Assembly: GCF_002127325.2 (NCBI RefSeq)
Contig: NC_035434.2
Coordinates: forward strand, 151,796,289 to 151,860,288
From: Helianthus annuus
Taxonomy: Eukaryota > Streptophyta > Magnoliopsida > Asterales > Asteraceae
Direction of reading: 5' to 3'
Length of the DNA stretch: 64,000 bases
Of this stretch, positions 10,351-23,307 are shown one piece after another. The position numbers were made by a program, and so were the translations under genes. Position 1 is the first letter of the stretch, and each line of letters starts with the position of its first letter. The notes beneath the pieces were generated by a model. That model was not told the DNA's origin. It worked only from the letters and a program-made list of their open reading frames with translations, and did no database searches.

Positions 10351-10755
10351 CATGGTTGTATAAAAGGTCTCCAAGGTCGAGTACTCTTCAAGTAGTCGCC
10401 ACAAGTTAGGCAGTTGAGGCGACTTTCTTCAACTCTGCCTAATTACTCAAAATCGATCAAATGCGGTCAACCTCGACTATAATCGGATCTAGTAGGTCAA
10501 CTCGGGCCGAGTTTCACTTTAAAAAATAAAACATAATTTTTATACCTATCATATTAAAGAATGAATATCATTTTTACGTATTTTGTTTTAAATGTTAGTT
10601 AATTTATGTCATTTAACATATATTGAATTTTCGAAAACTAATGTCTTTATAATTTAACATGTCTGAGTACTCCCTGAGTACTCTCCGCCTAGATCAAGTA
10701 CTCTCAACTCCCCGATCGACCGACTAGGGAACGCCTAATGACTTTCGCAACCATG
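10351..10755. mobile_element. hAT-type MITE
   Basis: A 405-bp element with ends CATGGTTG and CAACCATG is flanked by a perfect 8-base duplication GGTTATTT (10343-10350 and 10756-10763). An 8-bp duplication with short inverted ends is the hAT signature. It has no coding capacity. It carries repeated AGTACTC-type motifs near both ends. Confidence 0.85.
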
Positions 10756-10996
10756 GGTTATTTAGGTTGCGGTTCGGTTATTTCGGTTTTCTGCTCACCA
10801 CTACATCTTATATACCATTAGATGTGTTCAGTATTCGAATCAGACTCGAAAAAACTCGAAACTCGAAATTCAGCTCGATTTGAATTTGAAGTTCAAATTC
10901 AGATTTTGAACATTCGAATTAAGTCTTTGAATATCGATTTGTGATTTTCGATTTGATTCGAATTCAAATTATGCATTTTGTTGCTATTTTTATATA

Positions 10997-11335
<339 letters not shown>

Positions 11336-11750
11336 CATACACTACTATTACACACACAAATAGTTTTTTTCTAAAGAATAAGGATCTATTTTATATTTGG
11401 GCCTATTATTTACTAACATTCATGATTTAACACTCCAACCCGAATTCAATAAACAACAACCATGAAATGTACATACTAATTTTCTAAAATCTAAAAAAAC
11501 ATAAACGATCAACCAACTCTATATCAATTATAGATGACCATTTCGGTTGTTGATTTATAATATTTTTGTCAATTTTCATGAATTTGTAATTGGGATGTTA
11601 CCACATTAAATATCTTCTTGGATGTTTTGGATGTGGTTTTTTTATGTAATTATTATATTCAGTAGTTGAATCGAATTTGATAAACTAGAAATTTGAATTC
11701 ATATTTAAGTTCGGTCTGAATTTAGTAATCGTATTCAAATCCAGCTTTAA

Positions 11751-12083
11751 TATAACGCCCCAAAACCTCAATTTGTAATTTATTAGTATGTTTCTTATGT
11801 TTTGGCATGAAATAACATAACTAAGTTAACTAACTTATTTAGAATAAGAGTTAAGGAAGGAATCAACTTCTGTGACAAAAGTGATCAAATAGCAAACATG
11901 AAGGGGTTGAAATGGCAAGTGTTAAATTGGCTTTTATCTAAAGAAAATCCCCGGACATGTATATGTGTGTCGGCATTTAGAGGAGAAAATCCTTTAAAGA
12001 ACAGGGTATGCAATTCAGCCAAATCAAGGTCAAACTGGGTGTTAAAAACTTTGCATGATTAAGGAATTCTCACCATCTCATCA
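11751..12083 (+). repeat. Outer LTR-like fragment (TE-H), left part
   Basis: It begins TATAACGCCCC, close to the TGTAACACCCC start usual for Tekay-like LTRs with one base changed. It is broken by the solo LTR at 12084. It seems to continue at 15120-15930 and again from 37166, because both inserts have target duplications there. The far end of this LTR was not found. Confidence 0.5.
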
Positions 12084-15000
12084 TGTAAGACCCTTACTTT
12101 AAATATCGATTTTTACATTTAATTCTCGCATATAAAAGCATTTATACGATTACACATACATTTGAAAATACGAGTTTCTTAAAACTTCTTGAAATTTAAA
12201 ACATTTCAAATACTATATTGTCATTTAGGCGTGACGACAAAACGTAATGCGGAAGCTTGAAACTTGATGGCGTTCAGTTCCTCGTTGAGCTTGATCGTCC
12301 TCAGGTACCTTACATTATACCTGCGTTTCATAAAACATGAAATGAGTTAGTTATGAGAGTTTAAAAATGTCTAAACAAGTCCATAAGACCCAAACAAGCA
12401 AACAACAACATTTTGCCAACCTTTTATGTCGTTGCGAGGCGCAAAGACTCGTCCCGTGCCGCAACCAAAATGAGCGACATCCGTCGCGGGGCGCGAAAAC
12501 CTGTTTTCCACATAAAGTTTTGAAAACTGATGCTGCATATTTATTCCCAGCAATACCATTTTTCACGAAAACGTTTATAACTCCTTCAATTTTTATCCAT
12601 TTTACGTCCTGTTTCTTCCTACGTGATCGTAATTTGATTCTCTATCATATAGAGTTAAAATCCGACATCCGGATTAACAATTTTATCGATTTTAAGCCCT
12701 CGGCTTTGTGTTTATTTATAAGATTTTTGACTCGTTCATTATTTATTAAACAAACTTATTGGTTTGCATTCAAATTCCCATGAACGTCATACTATACTTG
12801 TTTCCCATTATCTAAGGATTTTATTCATGGGTTTTTATACATCCGTAACTCGTTTTACATGTTTACTTATTTTGACCCGTTAAGAGATTTGAGCATTTTA
12901 AGCTTATATCACGCTCCCCCTTTATTTATATCTTATTTTCACATTAAGATATCTACTTATCTTCCGCCACAACTATATTCGTGGTGGATTTCATATAGTG
13001 AACTATTTATTCCGAATTCTACCCTTTGGATAGTCATTTTGCGAAAAAGACCCATTTTGAGGCATTTGACCCAAAAAGGCTTATACCTTTAACTTTTTAC
13101 ACTTATCAAAGACTTACTTGATCATAAAACTTATTTCTAAACAACCCTTAAGGGTCGTTTGCCCGGTTTATCATTCAAGGGCGTTTTGGTCAATTATAGT
13201 CCCTTCTTTTGCGACGAAGGACTTTCAACAACAAATTTGACCAAAATCGCACTTTTTAGCTATAATCCTATTTACACATACCTGGCTCGGGTCAAAGTAT
13301 TGACCCGTTTTAATACATTGCCTTAATAATTTGCTAATTAATAGCAACGCAAATTCCATATGTCGTTTTACCCTGTGAGCATAAGACTCGACAAGCACTT
13401 ATTAGCCGTTATTGTCAAGTGGTGTTAACATCACCATTTGACCCGTTTGGTCTAAAGGACCAAACATTTTTATATTTATAACAACATGGTATTTATTTAC
13501 AAAAACACACATTTGACCCATTATGGATTTTCACCATAAGGTCATATTTCTTAAATCCTTTTTTTCTACATATTTAACCCATCTTGGCTTACACCATTGG
13601 GTATCTTTTAAACTTCAACTTATATTCGTCAACAAGTGACTAAATTACCATTTTACCCTTTTTCTCAATATGAGTTACACTATAAGGTAACATTTTAAAA
13701 CTCATTGTATGTTCGTTATTTCATGACTAAATTACCGTTTCACTTTTTTTACCATCAATTATGGTTTCTTATCATTCTTACTTGTTCCGACCCGTATCAA
13801 TTTACGTCGGAACATTATATTTCAAACATTATCTTATCATATTCATAACCCATATAATTAATAAGCATTCTATAAAAAGGGTGTAAGTTTTACTTACCTT
13901 GCATCCAAATTATGCTTTTCCTTCGTACTTGATTCGTTTGACCCGCATCCTTCCCAAGCTTCCACCTAGCTTGTCAATCGTCAAACTATCATTATAATTC
14001 GTAAGATGGTTAGATTAGTCATTATTAATCACGACTATTCCACCTTACGGGTTTTATGTCGAATTTATTATTCGATCTTATTATTGGTCAGTTTGACTTT
14101 TAAAAGTCAATTGACTTATTCATATACAAACGCACAAATTGGTTCATTGAACTCACTTAGGCATTTCATCCAAATACTTAATGAAATCAAATTTTACATA
14201 CTAACTAGTAGGTAACATGATTTCAAGTATCTATAACATGATTTTAACATCGATTTCTTTGTATCATACAAAAACCTATCTCATGGCAAGTATGATCATA
14301 TACCCAAGTTCATAGATTATTCAAACACCTTCTTATCACTATTATGTATGATGATTCTAAACATATTTATATTATCAATTTCATCATATTATTAAAAACC
14401 CACTTATCTAAGTGTGGTAAATCATCTAAACACTCAAATCATAGCAACATATGTATAATTTTCACATAGGGTTTTGTTCCTAAGCAAGTATACATCACTA
14501 ATTCGGCCATAACCTCTATGATTCATACATAAATCGCAACTTGTGATGTTCATCAAATTTCACAACTTCATTAAACATCAAAATTTTACATACCTTATGA
14601 TCCCCTAGCTTGGGTGATCGTTAATTCACGTTCATTCATGAATTTAAGCTCCAATTAGTCCTTCAATTTGATGATTTTGGTTGAATTAGGGTTTTAGCTC
14701 CCTTGAGCCTTCCTGTTCGTTCCAGAACACACACTTAGTGTGTGTTTTGTTTTATTTTTTTCTTTAAATAATTCATCTTTCAAGTTATCCCACTTTGGTC
14801 CCTCATGTTTTGTTAGTTATTAAGTAGGCTACAACCTACTTATTTTCAACAATATTTCCCCTTATTAACTAGGTTAAACATTCCTAGTTAACTTAGTGGG
14901 TCCGGGGAGGTTATAACCCGTTTTATTTTAAGTCCCATTAACTCGGGCCTCTTGTAAACTTTTATTTTCTCAAAAGCTTTCGTTCACCTTTTATTTAATA

Positions 15001-15119
15001 TTAGGTTTATTTATTTAAATCCTAATATTCACCGGTTTAACTTTTACCACTAACGATATTTTACCCGTTCATTAATATTAACGTGGTTTGATCATCAAAC
15101 CCGTTTTTGGGGTGTTACA
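12084..15119 (-). repeat. Solo LTR, probably Tekay-like (TE-C)
   Basis: The segment starts TGTAAGACCC and ends GGGTGTTACA, inverted ends with one mismatch. Flanks are CATCA (12079-12083) and AATCA (15120-15124), a 5-base duplication with one change. No gag, pol, primer site or second LTR lies inside, so it looks like a solo LTR of about 3 kb. Read on the minus strand it begins TGTAACACCCC. TGACCC-containing short repeats recur through it. The open frames inside are short and not gene-like. Confidence 0.65.
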
Positions 15120-15930
15120 AATCACAAAAATCCAAGGTATGTTGTAGAATGTCTTTTGGTGGTGGTTTTCATGTTAGAGAATTGTTGAAGAATAAAAGTC
15201 TTGTATGAATTTTAACACTACAACATCAGTTGATATAATATTTGTGTTTGGACTCACTAAATTAGTAAGTATGTGGGTGTAATTTGAATAACTAATAAGT
15301 TTGAATGAAGGCTCATGAATGGTGTGAAGTGGGTTCTCAACATGGGATGAAACCATGATTATTATTAATTAATTTGGTGTATTAGCTTAAATAATTTGAA
15401 TTTATGCTAGCTATATGTTAATGGTTTCATGAAATTTGTTGACTAGTAAATGGTGCTTGATGCTATGCGCTAGGAAGTTAAGCATGGTATACATGTATAT
15501 TGTGCCTTTTATATGATACTCACACCAAGTGTTTATAAAAATGCCTCAAAGAAAGTGGAAATTAGAATTGTAAAGAGTTACAGACCTGTTTTGTAAAAAG
15601 CGTATAAAATCACATAAATTCCTATGTAGACAAGCCTTATATGTTCGGAAAGCCCTCTGAGAATAATTTATTACATATTTGAATAATGAAGACCTGGTTC
15701 AGGTGTTAAATGGGTCAAAATTTACAATTTCGGCAGCTATGTTGTTTTCATAGCATGTTGTTTGGGACCATTTTGTGTGTTGTCCTGATCTTTGAAAAAA
15801 TCATAAAAAAATCGTTAGAAGGTGTACCATATATGCTTGTAATGGCATTTGAGCTCTTTAGAATCCATCTTTGAACATGAAAAGCCGATTTAAATGTTAA
15901 AGATGTCAAAATGTGTTGTGAATAGCTGAT
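15120..15930 (+). repeat. Outer LTR-like fragment (TE-H), middle part
   Basis: AT-rich sequence between the TE-C and TE-D insertions. It has no coding capacity. It ends in CTGAT, the duplication shared with position 37166, which shows it once joined the sequence starting there. Confidence 0.5.
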
Positions 15931-18333
15931 TGTCACACCCCCAAAATACCACTTAGGGAGTGTCCCTGATAGGCGTGTGACGTACCAGCAATGAGCCCCT
16001 AATTACATAGAACCCACACATGTTACTAAAATAAAGTTCTTGATTATTAATAAAACACCATCCAAGTTCAAAAGAAAACCAAAGTATTCAGCGGAAGCAA
16101 AATTAAACGAAGTTAAATAGTTTAAGAACCAATATATAGTATCAAGAAATCAATAGCATTATTTCCCCCAGTCGACCCATGACCTCTCCAGCTACTCCAG
16201 ACAGCAAGTTCCAATGAAAACAACTAACGACCTACAAGCATGCAAACAAGTGTGTCAGACAACGCTGGTGAGTTCAAGTTTTGTTACCGAGTTTAGTTAC
16301 CAGATACATGTGTAAAACAGTTTAACAATTTGATTTGATGTTGTTATTAACTCGATTACCGAAATGGCTACAAGATGTGTTTGCCCAACCCCAGTGTCTC
16401 TATCAAAACATTGGTCATGCTTTAAGGAAATTAGTTCACGCCCGTCCTCCCCGGTACGGTGTGAGGGTGCCAAACCTAATAGCGCTATCAACTAATAACC
16501 TCGTTGCCTCCCCGGTAACTGTCGGTAGATGTAAGGGGTCTTCTGTGATAGAAACTGAGTGTAATAACAAACATCCCAATAAACAAGCGTTCCTCCCCTG
16601 AACGTTACCCGATATCCCTCCCCGGGATGCATGCTTGGAAAAAGAGCAGTGAACTCACCTTGGTTTTGCTCGGTAAGACTAGTTAATTGTGTTCCAGTTG
16701 GTCAAATACGTCCTAATATGGTTATCAATATCAATTAGTTTTGTGTGCGCATAAACTACCTATCTCATGTACAATCAATTCACACAATCCTCGTTCACAT
16801 AATACCCAATTATTGTGCATGCATTTCACACATAACAATCTATTCATTAGTTAAACACCAATATATATTCATCTACCATGTACTCGATTCAGAACAGGTT
16901 CACATAATAATCTGATGTACTTTAACATAAAAACATGCAAAATAACTAAATTAACACATATGACACTTTAACATAAAAACATGCAAAATAACTAAATTAA
17001 CACATATGACACTTTAACATAAAAACATGCAAAATAACTAAATTAACAGGTCACATGATTTCATTATGATTTGTAATGATCTTACGCAAATTATGGCCAA
17101 TTCACAGCCCAATATTTGAACATGATCCCATATCTATATACATCGTAGTCTTGGGCCCTTTTTCCCAACCTTTGTGACCGACCTATATTACAATAACACC
17201 CCAGCCCACTATCCCAGCACATGTGCAACCTTTTAATATCACAACCATTTAATTGCATGTGCATCACACCTAAACTTTGAGGATGAACCGATTAGATTTG
17301 GACTTTAGTGATTTATTTATGTTCAGATACCTATTTAGCATCTATATTAGGTTATAATTCAAGACATGTGCTGACATATATTGACACATTATGAACGGAC
17401 AGTATATAGGCGGCCGTAGCTTATCAATCACATGCTATTATCATATAATCCGAAGCAAGTACATATACAATCGCATCAAAAGAATCACCAATCGCATCAA
17501 AAGAATCACCAGATTAATTAACATAATCATCGGCCCAACATTATGTATACAATCTGTTAAGGTATTCGATCTGAACCACAAATCCTAATCATGCGTTTAA
17601 CGTTCATACCGTGATCCGGAAATCATCACAACACGACATATAAGTACATATACATGGTCAGTCCATGTAACAAACAACCAATACCATAACACCAATCATT
17701 AAACAGGAAGTTAATAAACAAGAATTACTTACCGAAAACCTTGACTAATCGAGGTGAAATCACAAACAGGGGGGGTCTGCTGCTTAGTTCGTGCGATCAG
17801 AGGGGTTTAGGACTTGTGATACACATTTTATCTAATTGATCCCTATTACGTATTCATATAGAACTTGTAAAGGTTGGGGCGGTTCATGATATACAACCGA
17901 AATAATGGCCAAATAAATGGGCTCAAGCCCAATCGCATAAACATGTTTTATTTTTGTTATGTTATAATTTGTGAAGTAAAAACAGGTTTTATTATGTTAT
18001 ACTAAGTGGGCCGAAACATATTATTGGCTAACAGCCCATATTTAATGATTAAAGGAGGGGGTGGACTTTGGTTATTGAGGCCTAGGGTAACAAGGGTACT
18101 TGTGGGTTTATTAGTTACAAGATCCTAATAACACATGCAGAACTCAAGAGGAGTGGGCTCGATTCTAAGGTTCAGTTGAGCTCCAGGCCCAATCATAAAT
18201 CTGATGTGATTTCATGTATACACATGCGGCCCAACGCATGTTAGTTAACCGAGTTATCAAAAACGTGTAAATTTAACGGAGTTGAGAATAATAGTATAAT
18301 ACGTCACTAACCGTGAAAGTTCGGGTTGTCACA
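15931..18333 (-). repeat. 3' LTR of TE-D
   Basis: This 2403-bp LTR pairs with 35730-37165, to which 16885-18333 is closely similar. It contains three perfect tandem copies of a 46-bp unit (about 16920-17050) and a two-copy CAATCGCATCAAAAGAATCAC repeat near 17470-17510. Both are also present in the right LTR. A polypurine-like AAGTTGGGGATGA (minus strand) abuts it at 18334. Confidence 0.8.
16917..17050. repeat. 46-bp tandem repeat, 3 copies, in TE-D LTR
   Basis: The unit starting ACTTTAACATAAAAACATGC is repeated three times, almost identical. The right LTR has three copies at about 35765-35895, so the expansion predates insertion of TE-D. Confidence 0.85.
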
Positions 18334-18401
18334 TCATCCCCAACTTGAAAGAAATATCGTCCCGAAATTTGACAAGTAACATGAAAGAGTGAAGTGAGAA
18401 A

Positions 18402-21400
18402 TCAAGATTGTTGCAGATTTTCCTCAGGTGCCACATCATCCCCAACTTGATTGGGAATTTCGTCCCGAAATTCACTAGTTGCATTAATCTTAGGTTCACA
18501 AGGCTTAGACTTGTCCTTTGGGAATAAATGTGGATACTTGAGCTTCATCTGATCTTCTCGCTCCCACGTGAACTCCGGTCCACGCCTTGAGTTCCAACGA
18601 ACTCTCACAATCGGAATACGACTATGTTTGCGCACCTTGACCTCCCGATCCATAATCTCTATAGGCTCTTCGACAAACTGCAACTTGTCGTCGATCTTCA
18701 GCTCTTGAAATGGCACAATCAGTGTCTCATCAGACAGACACTTCTTCAACTGCGAAACGTGAAAGGCATCGTGAACGTTACCCAACTCAGCAGGTAGCTC
18801 AAGTTTGTAAGCGACTTTACCGATCCGCTCCAGAATTCTAAAAGGCCCGACGTAACGCGGATTAAGCTTGCCGCGCTTCCCAAAGCGTACGACACCCTTC
18901 CACGGCGACACTTTCAACATAACACGGTCGCCCACTGCAAACTCTAACGGTTTCCTACGCTTGTCAGCGTAGCTTTTCTGATGATCACGCGCCGCTGCCA
19001 TACAATTCCTGATCTGAACAATCATTTCTGACGTTTCAAGAACAAGCTCAGGACCTGTGATCTGGCTATCACCCACCTCGGCCCAACAGAGAGGAGAACG
19101 ACATTTCCGCCCGTATAATGCTTCGAACGGAGCTGCCTGTATACTAGTGTGGTAGCTGTTATTGTAGGAGAACTCTATCAGCGGCAGGTGTTTCTCCCAA
19201 CCCTTGCCAAAGTCAATAACACATGCCCGCAGCATGTCTTCAAGTGTCTGAATGGTGCGCTCGCTCTGGCCATCCGTCTGTGGGTGATAAGCGGTACTCA
19301 TATCGAGTTGTGAACCAAACGATTTATGCATGGACTGCCACAATTCAGAAGTGAAACGCGGGTCTCGATCTGAGATGATAGAAGTTGGCACCCCGTGCCT
19401 TGAAACTACCTTCTTAAGATAAACTGCTGCAAGCTACGAGAACTTATCTGTTTCCTTGATTGCCAGAAAATGCGCTGACTTCGTGAGACGGTCAACAATC
19501 ACCCATATAGTATTGTTTCCAGCCTGAGTCCTCGGTAACCTTGTAATGAAATCCATGGCGATCTGCTCCCAGTTCCACGTGGGTATCTTTGGCTGCTGAA
19601 GTAGACCCGAGGGCTTCTGATGCTCTGCCTTGACTTTAGCACAAGTCAAGCATTTACCCACGTATGTGGCGATGATAGCTTTCATATTCGGCCACCAATA
19701 CAAAACTTTAAGATCCTGATACATCTTATCCGATCCCGGATGAGTAGAGTATCGTGACTTGTGCGCTTCATCCATCACAAGTTCTCTGAGATCACCAAAC
19801 AGAGGAATCCATACTCTTTCCATAATATAATAGATGCCATCAGATCTCTGGTCGAGCTGCTTTTTCATACCCCGTAAACCCTCAGCTTCGATGTTTTCTT
19901 CCTTCAATACCTTAGTCTGAGCCGTACGAATCTTATCGGGAAGGTTAGAATGAATAGTGAGCTGTAGTGCGCGAACACGCTTAGGCTTCGTCTCTTTTCG
20001 GCTAAGTGCATCAGCTACCACATTAGCTTTACCCGGATGATACTTGATAGCGCAATCATAATCGTTCAAAAGCTCTATCCAACGCTGTTGCCGCATATTC
20101 AATTCTTTCTGGTTGTAAATATGCTGAAGGCTTCTGTGATCGGTGTAGATGGTGCATTTGGTACCGTACAGATAGTGCCTCCAAATCTTCAACGCGAAAA
20201 CCACAGCTCCTAACTCCAAGTCATGAGTCGTATAATTTTTCTCGTGCACCTTCAACTGTCGAGAAGCATATGCTATCACTTTGTTGCGCTGCATCAACAC
20301 ACAACCGAGGCCCTGAATAGAAGCATCACAGTAAACCACAAAATCCTCGGTACCCTCAGGTAGAGATAAAATCGGCGCGCTGCATAGTTTCTGTTTCAAA
20401 AGCTGGAAAGCATCCTCCTGCTTCGTTCCCCAAGAATAAACTACGTTCTTCTGTGTCAAGGAAGTAAGAGGTTGAGCAATCTTCGAGAAATCCTGAATAA
20501 ACCGACGATAGTACCCTGCAAGACCAAGAAATTGTCGCACCTACGAAGGATTCTTTGGTGCCGCCCAATTCCTAATAGCATCAATCTTAGCAGGATCTAC
20601 ATGTATCCCCTTTTCGTTAATAATATGCCCAAGAAAGTGTACTTCTCGAATCCAGAAATCACACTTAGAAAACTTCGCGTAAAGCTGCTCCTTCCTCAGG
20701 AGCTCCAAGATAAGACGTAGATGTCGCTCATGGTCCTCCTCCCTCTTGGAGTAGATCAAGATGTCGCCGATGAAAACAATAACAAAGTCGTCGAGATATG
20801 GTTTGCACACGCAGTTCATAAGATCCATGAAGACCGCGGGTGTGTTAGTCATTCCGAACGGCATAACCAAAAACTCGTAGTGCCCATACCGCGTTCGAAA
20901 AGTTGTCTTTGGTACATCCTCCTCCCTGATTCGTACCTGATGATAGCCCGATCTTAGGTCGATTTTGGAATAAAAACTTGACCCTTGTAGCTGGTCGAAC
21001 AAGTCGTCAATGCGTGGTAAAGGGTAGCGATTTTTGATTGTCACCTTGTCAAGCTCACGATAATCTATGCACATCCGAAAGGACCCATCCTTCTTCTTCA
21101 CAAACAGTACTGGGGCTCCCCAAGGCGAAGAGCTAGGTCGGATAAAACCCCTATCCAACAGCTCTTGGAGTTGATTCGACAACTCCTGTAACTCTCCTGG
21201 CGCAAGACGATAAGGAGCACGAGTAATCGGGGCTGCTCCTGGCGCGAGGTCGATCTGAAATTCCACCTGACGATGTGGAGGTAAACCAAGGAGCTCTTCA
21301 GGAAATACATCGGGAAATTCACGAACCACTGGAAGATCCTCGATCCTTCTCTCATCAGAATGCGAGTCAGAAACAAGAGCTAGAAGAGCAGGGTAGCCCT

Positions 21401-22987
21401 TGCATAAACACTTCTGAGCCTTCATTGCCGAGATAATACCAACCATGGCACCACTATGATGACCCTGAACCAGTAAAGGTTCCCCACTAGGGAGAGGAAT
21501 ACGCACGATTTTCTCCTTGCAGAGAATTTCCGCCTGATGCTTGGACAACCAATCCATGCCAATGACCACATCAAAACTTCCAAGAGTAACAGGGAGTAGC
21601 TCAATGTCGAACACTTGACCCATGAAATCAAGTTTACACCCAAAAAGGACATGCGAAGCTTCTATCGTCTTACCATCAGCTAATTCTACTACTTGCTTAA
21701 CCTCTAAAGGTGTGGGAGTTAACCCTAGTCGCTGACTAAACTCTAGGGGCACATAACTCTAATCGGCACCGGAATCAAATAACACAGAAGCAATAAAATT
21801 GTTCACAGAAAACGTACCAGTCACGACATTGCCATCATTCCTGGCTTCCCCAGCTCCAATAGTGAACACCCTCCCATGTGCACCATTTCCCTCATTGCCC
21901 CTATTGTTGTTGTTCATGTTGTTATTGTTCCCAACATTGTTGTTGTTATTGGCATTCTAATTCAGCTGAGGGCAATCCCGCTTGAAGTGGCCCTCATCCC
22001 CGCACTGGAAACACCCTTTCTTAACACCCTCATTCTGCTGAGGTTGTTGCCTTTGCTGTTGCTGGTGCTGCTGATTCTGCTGTTGCTGCTGTTTTGGCTG
22101 TGGGGCTCTACAGTCTTTGGCCTCATGGCCAACCTTCTCGCATCTATGACAAGTCCGGACACACTGCCCATAGTGATGATAGCCACACTTGTTGCACTGT
22201 GGCTTCTTTCCCACATAAGAACCCTGATTCTGATTGCTGCCCTGGCCTTGATTAACTGAAGAAGACTGACTGAAACTACGGTTGCTGGTGTTATCAGGCC
22301 TTTTCTGAGGTTGACTTGCACTGGTTGCTTTATTAGTGTCGTTTCACTTGCGTTTGTTATCACTGGCAGGTGTGGTGGCTATAGCAGTCGAAGTAGTAGC
22401 AGAAACACGTGGCGGCAAGTTGCCACGTTCGACCTCTTGGTCAGTAATCTTATGTGCCAAACGAACGATACGGGGCAGATTGTCTAAGTTTGTAGCAGTA
22501 ACGTACCCCTTAACAGCGGGTGCTAAGCCCTTGAGATACAACTCGATTCGCCGATGTGGGGGTCGAGATAAGTTAGGGCATAAAGTTGATAAATCATTGG
22601 ACCTCCTCGTGTATGCTTCAATCTCAGATCCCTGCATTTCCAGATTGTAGTACTCATTCTCTAGTTTTTGTACCTCATCTCGAGGACAATACTCCTCCCT
22701 CATCAACTCGTCATCCCAAGTAGTGGAATTCGCCATTTCGATACCCAACATCTGAACCTGGGTATTCCACCATGTCAGGGCACTATCCTCGAGTGTGCCT
22801 GTAGCATATTTCACTCTGTCCCCAGCAGGACAGTTACACATCGCAAATACTGATTCTGCCTTCTCAAACCATCACAGGAGTCCTACAGCCCCTTCAGTCC
22901 CATTGAAGGTCTGTGGCCTACATTCCATGAACATCTTGAACGTACAAACAGGTGGAGCAGGTGGATTGTTTTGATTCGCAGGTGGAC
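18402..22987 (-). pseudogene. TE-D gag-pol, one frame with six stops
   Basis: A single minus-strand frame runs 4.6 kb with no frameshift, broken only by stops at 22872-22874, 22344-22346, 21957-21959, 21759-21761, 20541-20543 and 19434-19436. In order it shows the gag region (W-W-N near 22770), a Gln-rich linker with C-H-R-C-E-K and C-F-Q-C-G-D zinc knuckles (about 22160 and 22010), a D-S-G-A-D protease site, RT, RNase H, integrase (S-D-R-D-P and G-Q-S-E-R) and a chromodomain-like tail with E-F-T-W-E-R. The RT active site reads F-I-G-D instead of F-I-D-D (changed codon 20766-20768), so RT is inactive even apart from the stops. Confidence 0.85.
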
Positions 22988-23185
22988 CTAAAATGAAAGG
23001 ACGTGCAATGCACAAGTAAGATTTGAGATTACGACACAAGGATAGAAAGTAAATGGCACATATCGTACCAGCCTGGTAAGCCGCTAAGGTTCAGCTACAC
23101 GAGTGTTTATCAAGTTGGTTAATTCGGCCTGTGTCATAGCAATGTGGCCACGTCCGCCACCTCGGCCTCCTCCACGTCCACTCAT
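22988..23185 (-). pseudogene. TE-D gag N-terminus with a probable 81-nt intron
   Basis: The ATG at 23185-23183 opens an R-G-G-G-R-G-G-G-R-G start, then M-T-Q-A-E-L-T. One base appears missing near 23090, shifting the frame. A GT at 23068-23067 and a TTTCATTTTAG acceptor ending at 22988 bound 81 nt. Joining across it completes a Gly codon and leads into a Pro- and Asn-rich gag segment. The 81 nt are a multiple of three and have no stop, so retention is also possible. They encode a Cys- and aromatic-rich stretch unlike gag. Confidence 0.5.
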
Positions 23186-23307
23186 TATTCTATATAAGAG
23201 AAGGGAACTATCTTAAGGGTCGAAACGAGGTAAAAGTCAAATATCACGTTGAAATCTACAAACTACCAAGTTTACACACAATAGAGTAGAACCCTTCTCA
23301 CGCTCGT
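23186..23307 (-). other. TE-D gag leader, truncated by TE-E
   Basis: Leader sequence upstream of the gag ATG. It ends at the TE-E boundary before any primer binding site is reached. Confidence 0.6.

Noticed and set aside
12367..12783. 138-residue plus-strand frame
   Set aside because: It lies within the solo LTR, has no resemblance to any family, and its composition follows the surrounding AT-rich DNA.
21876..22259. Leucine-rich plus-strand frame resembling a membrane protein
   Set aside because: It is the complement of the Gln-rich zinc-knuckle linker of TE-D (CAG/CAA codons read as CTG/TTG).
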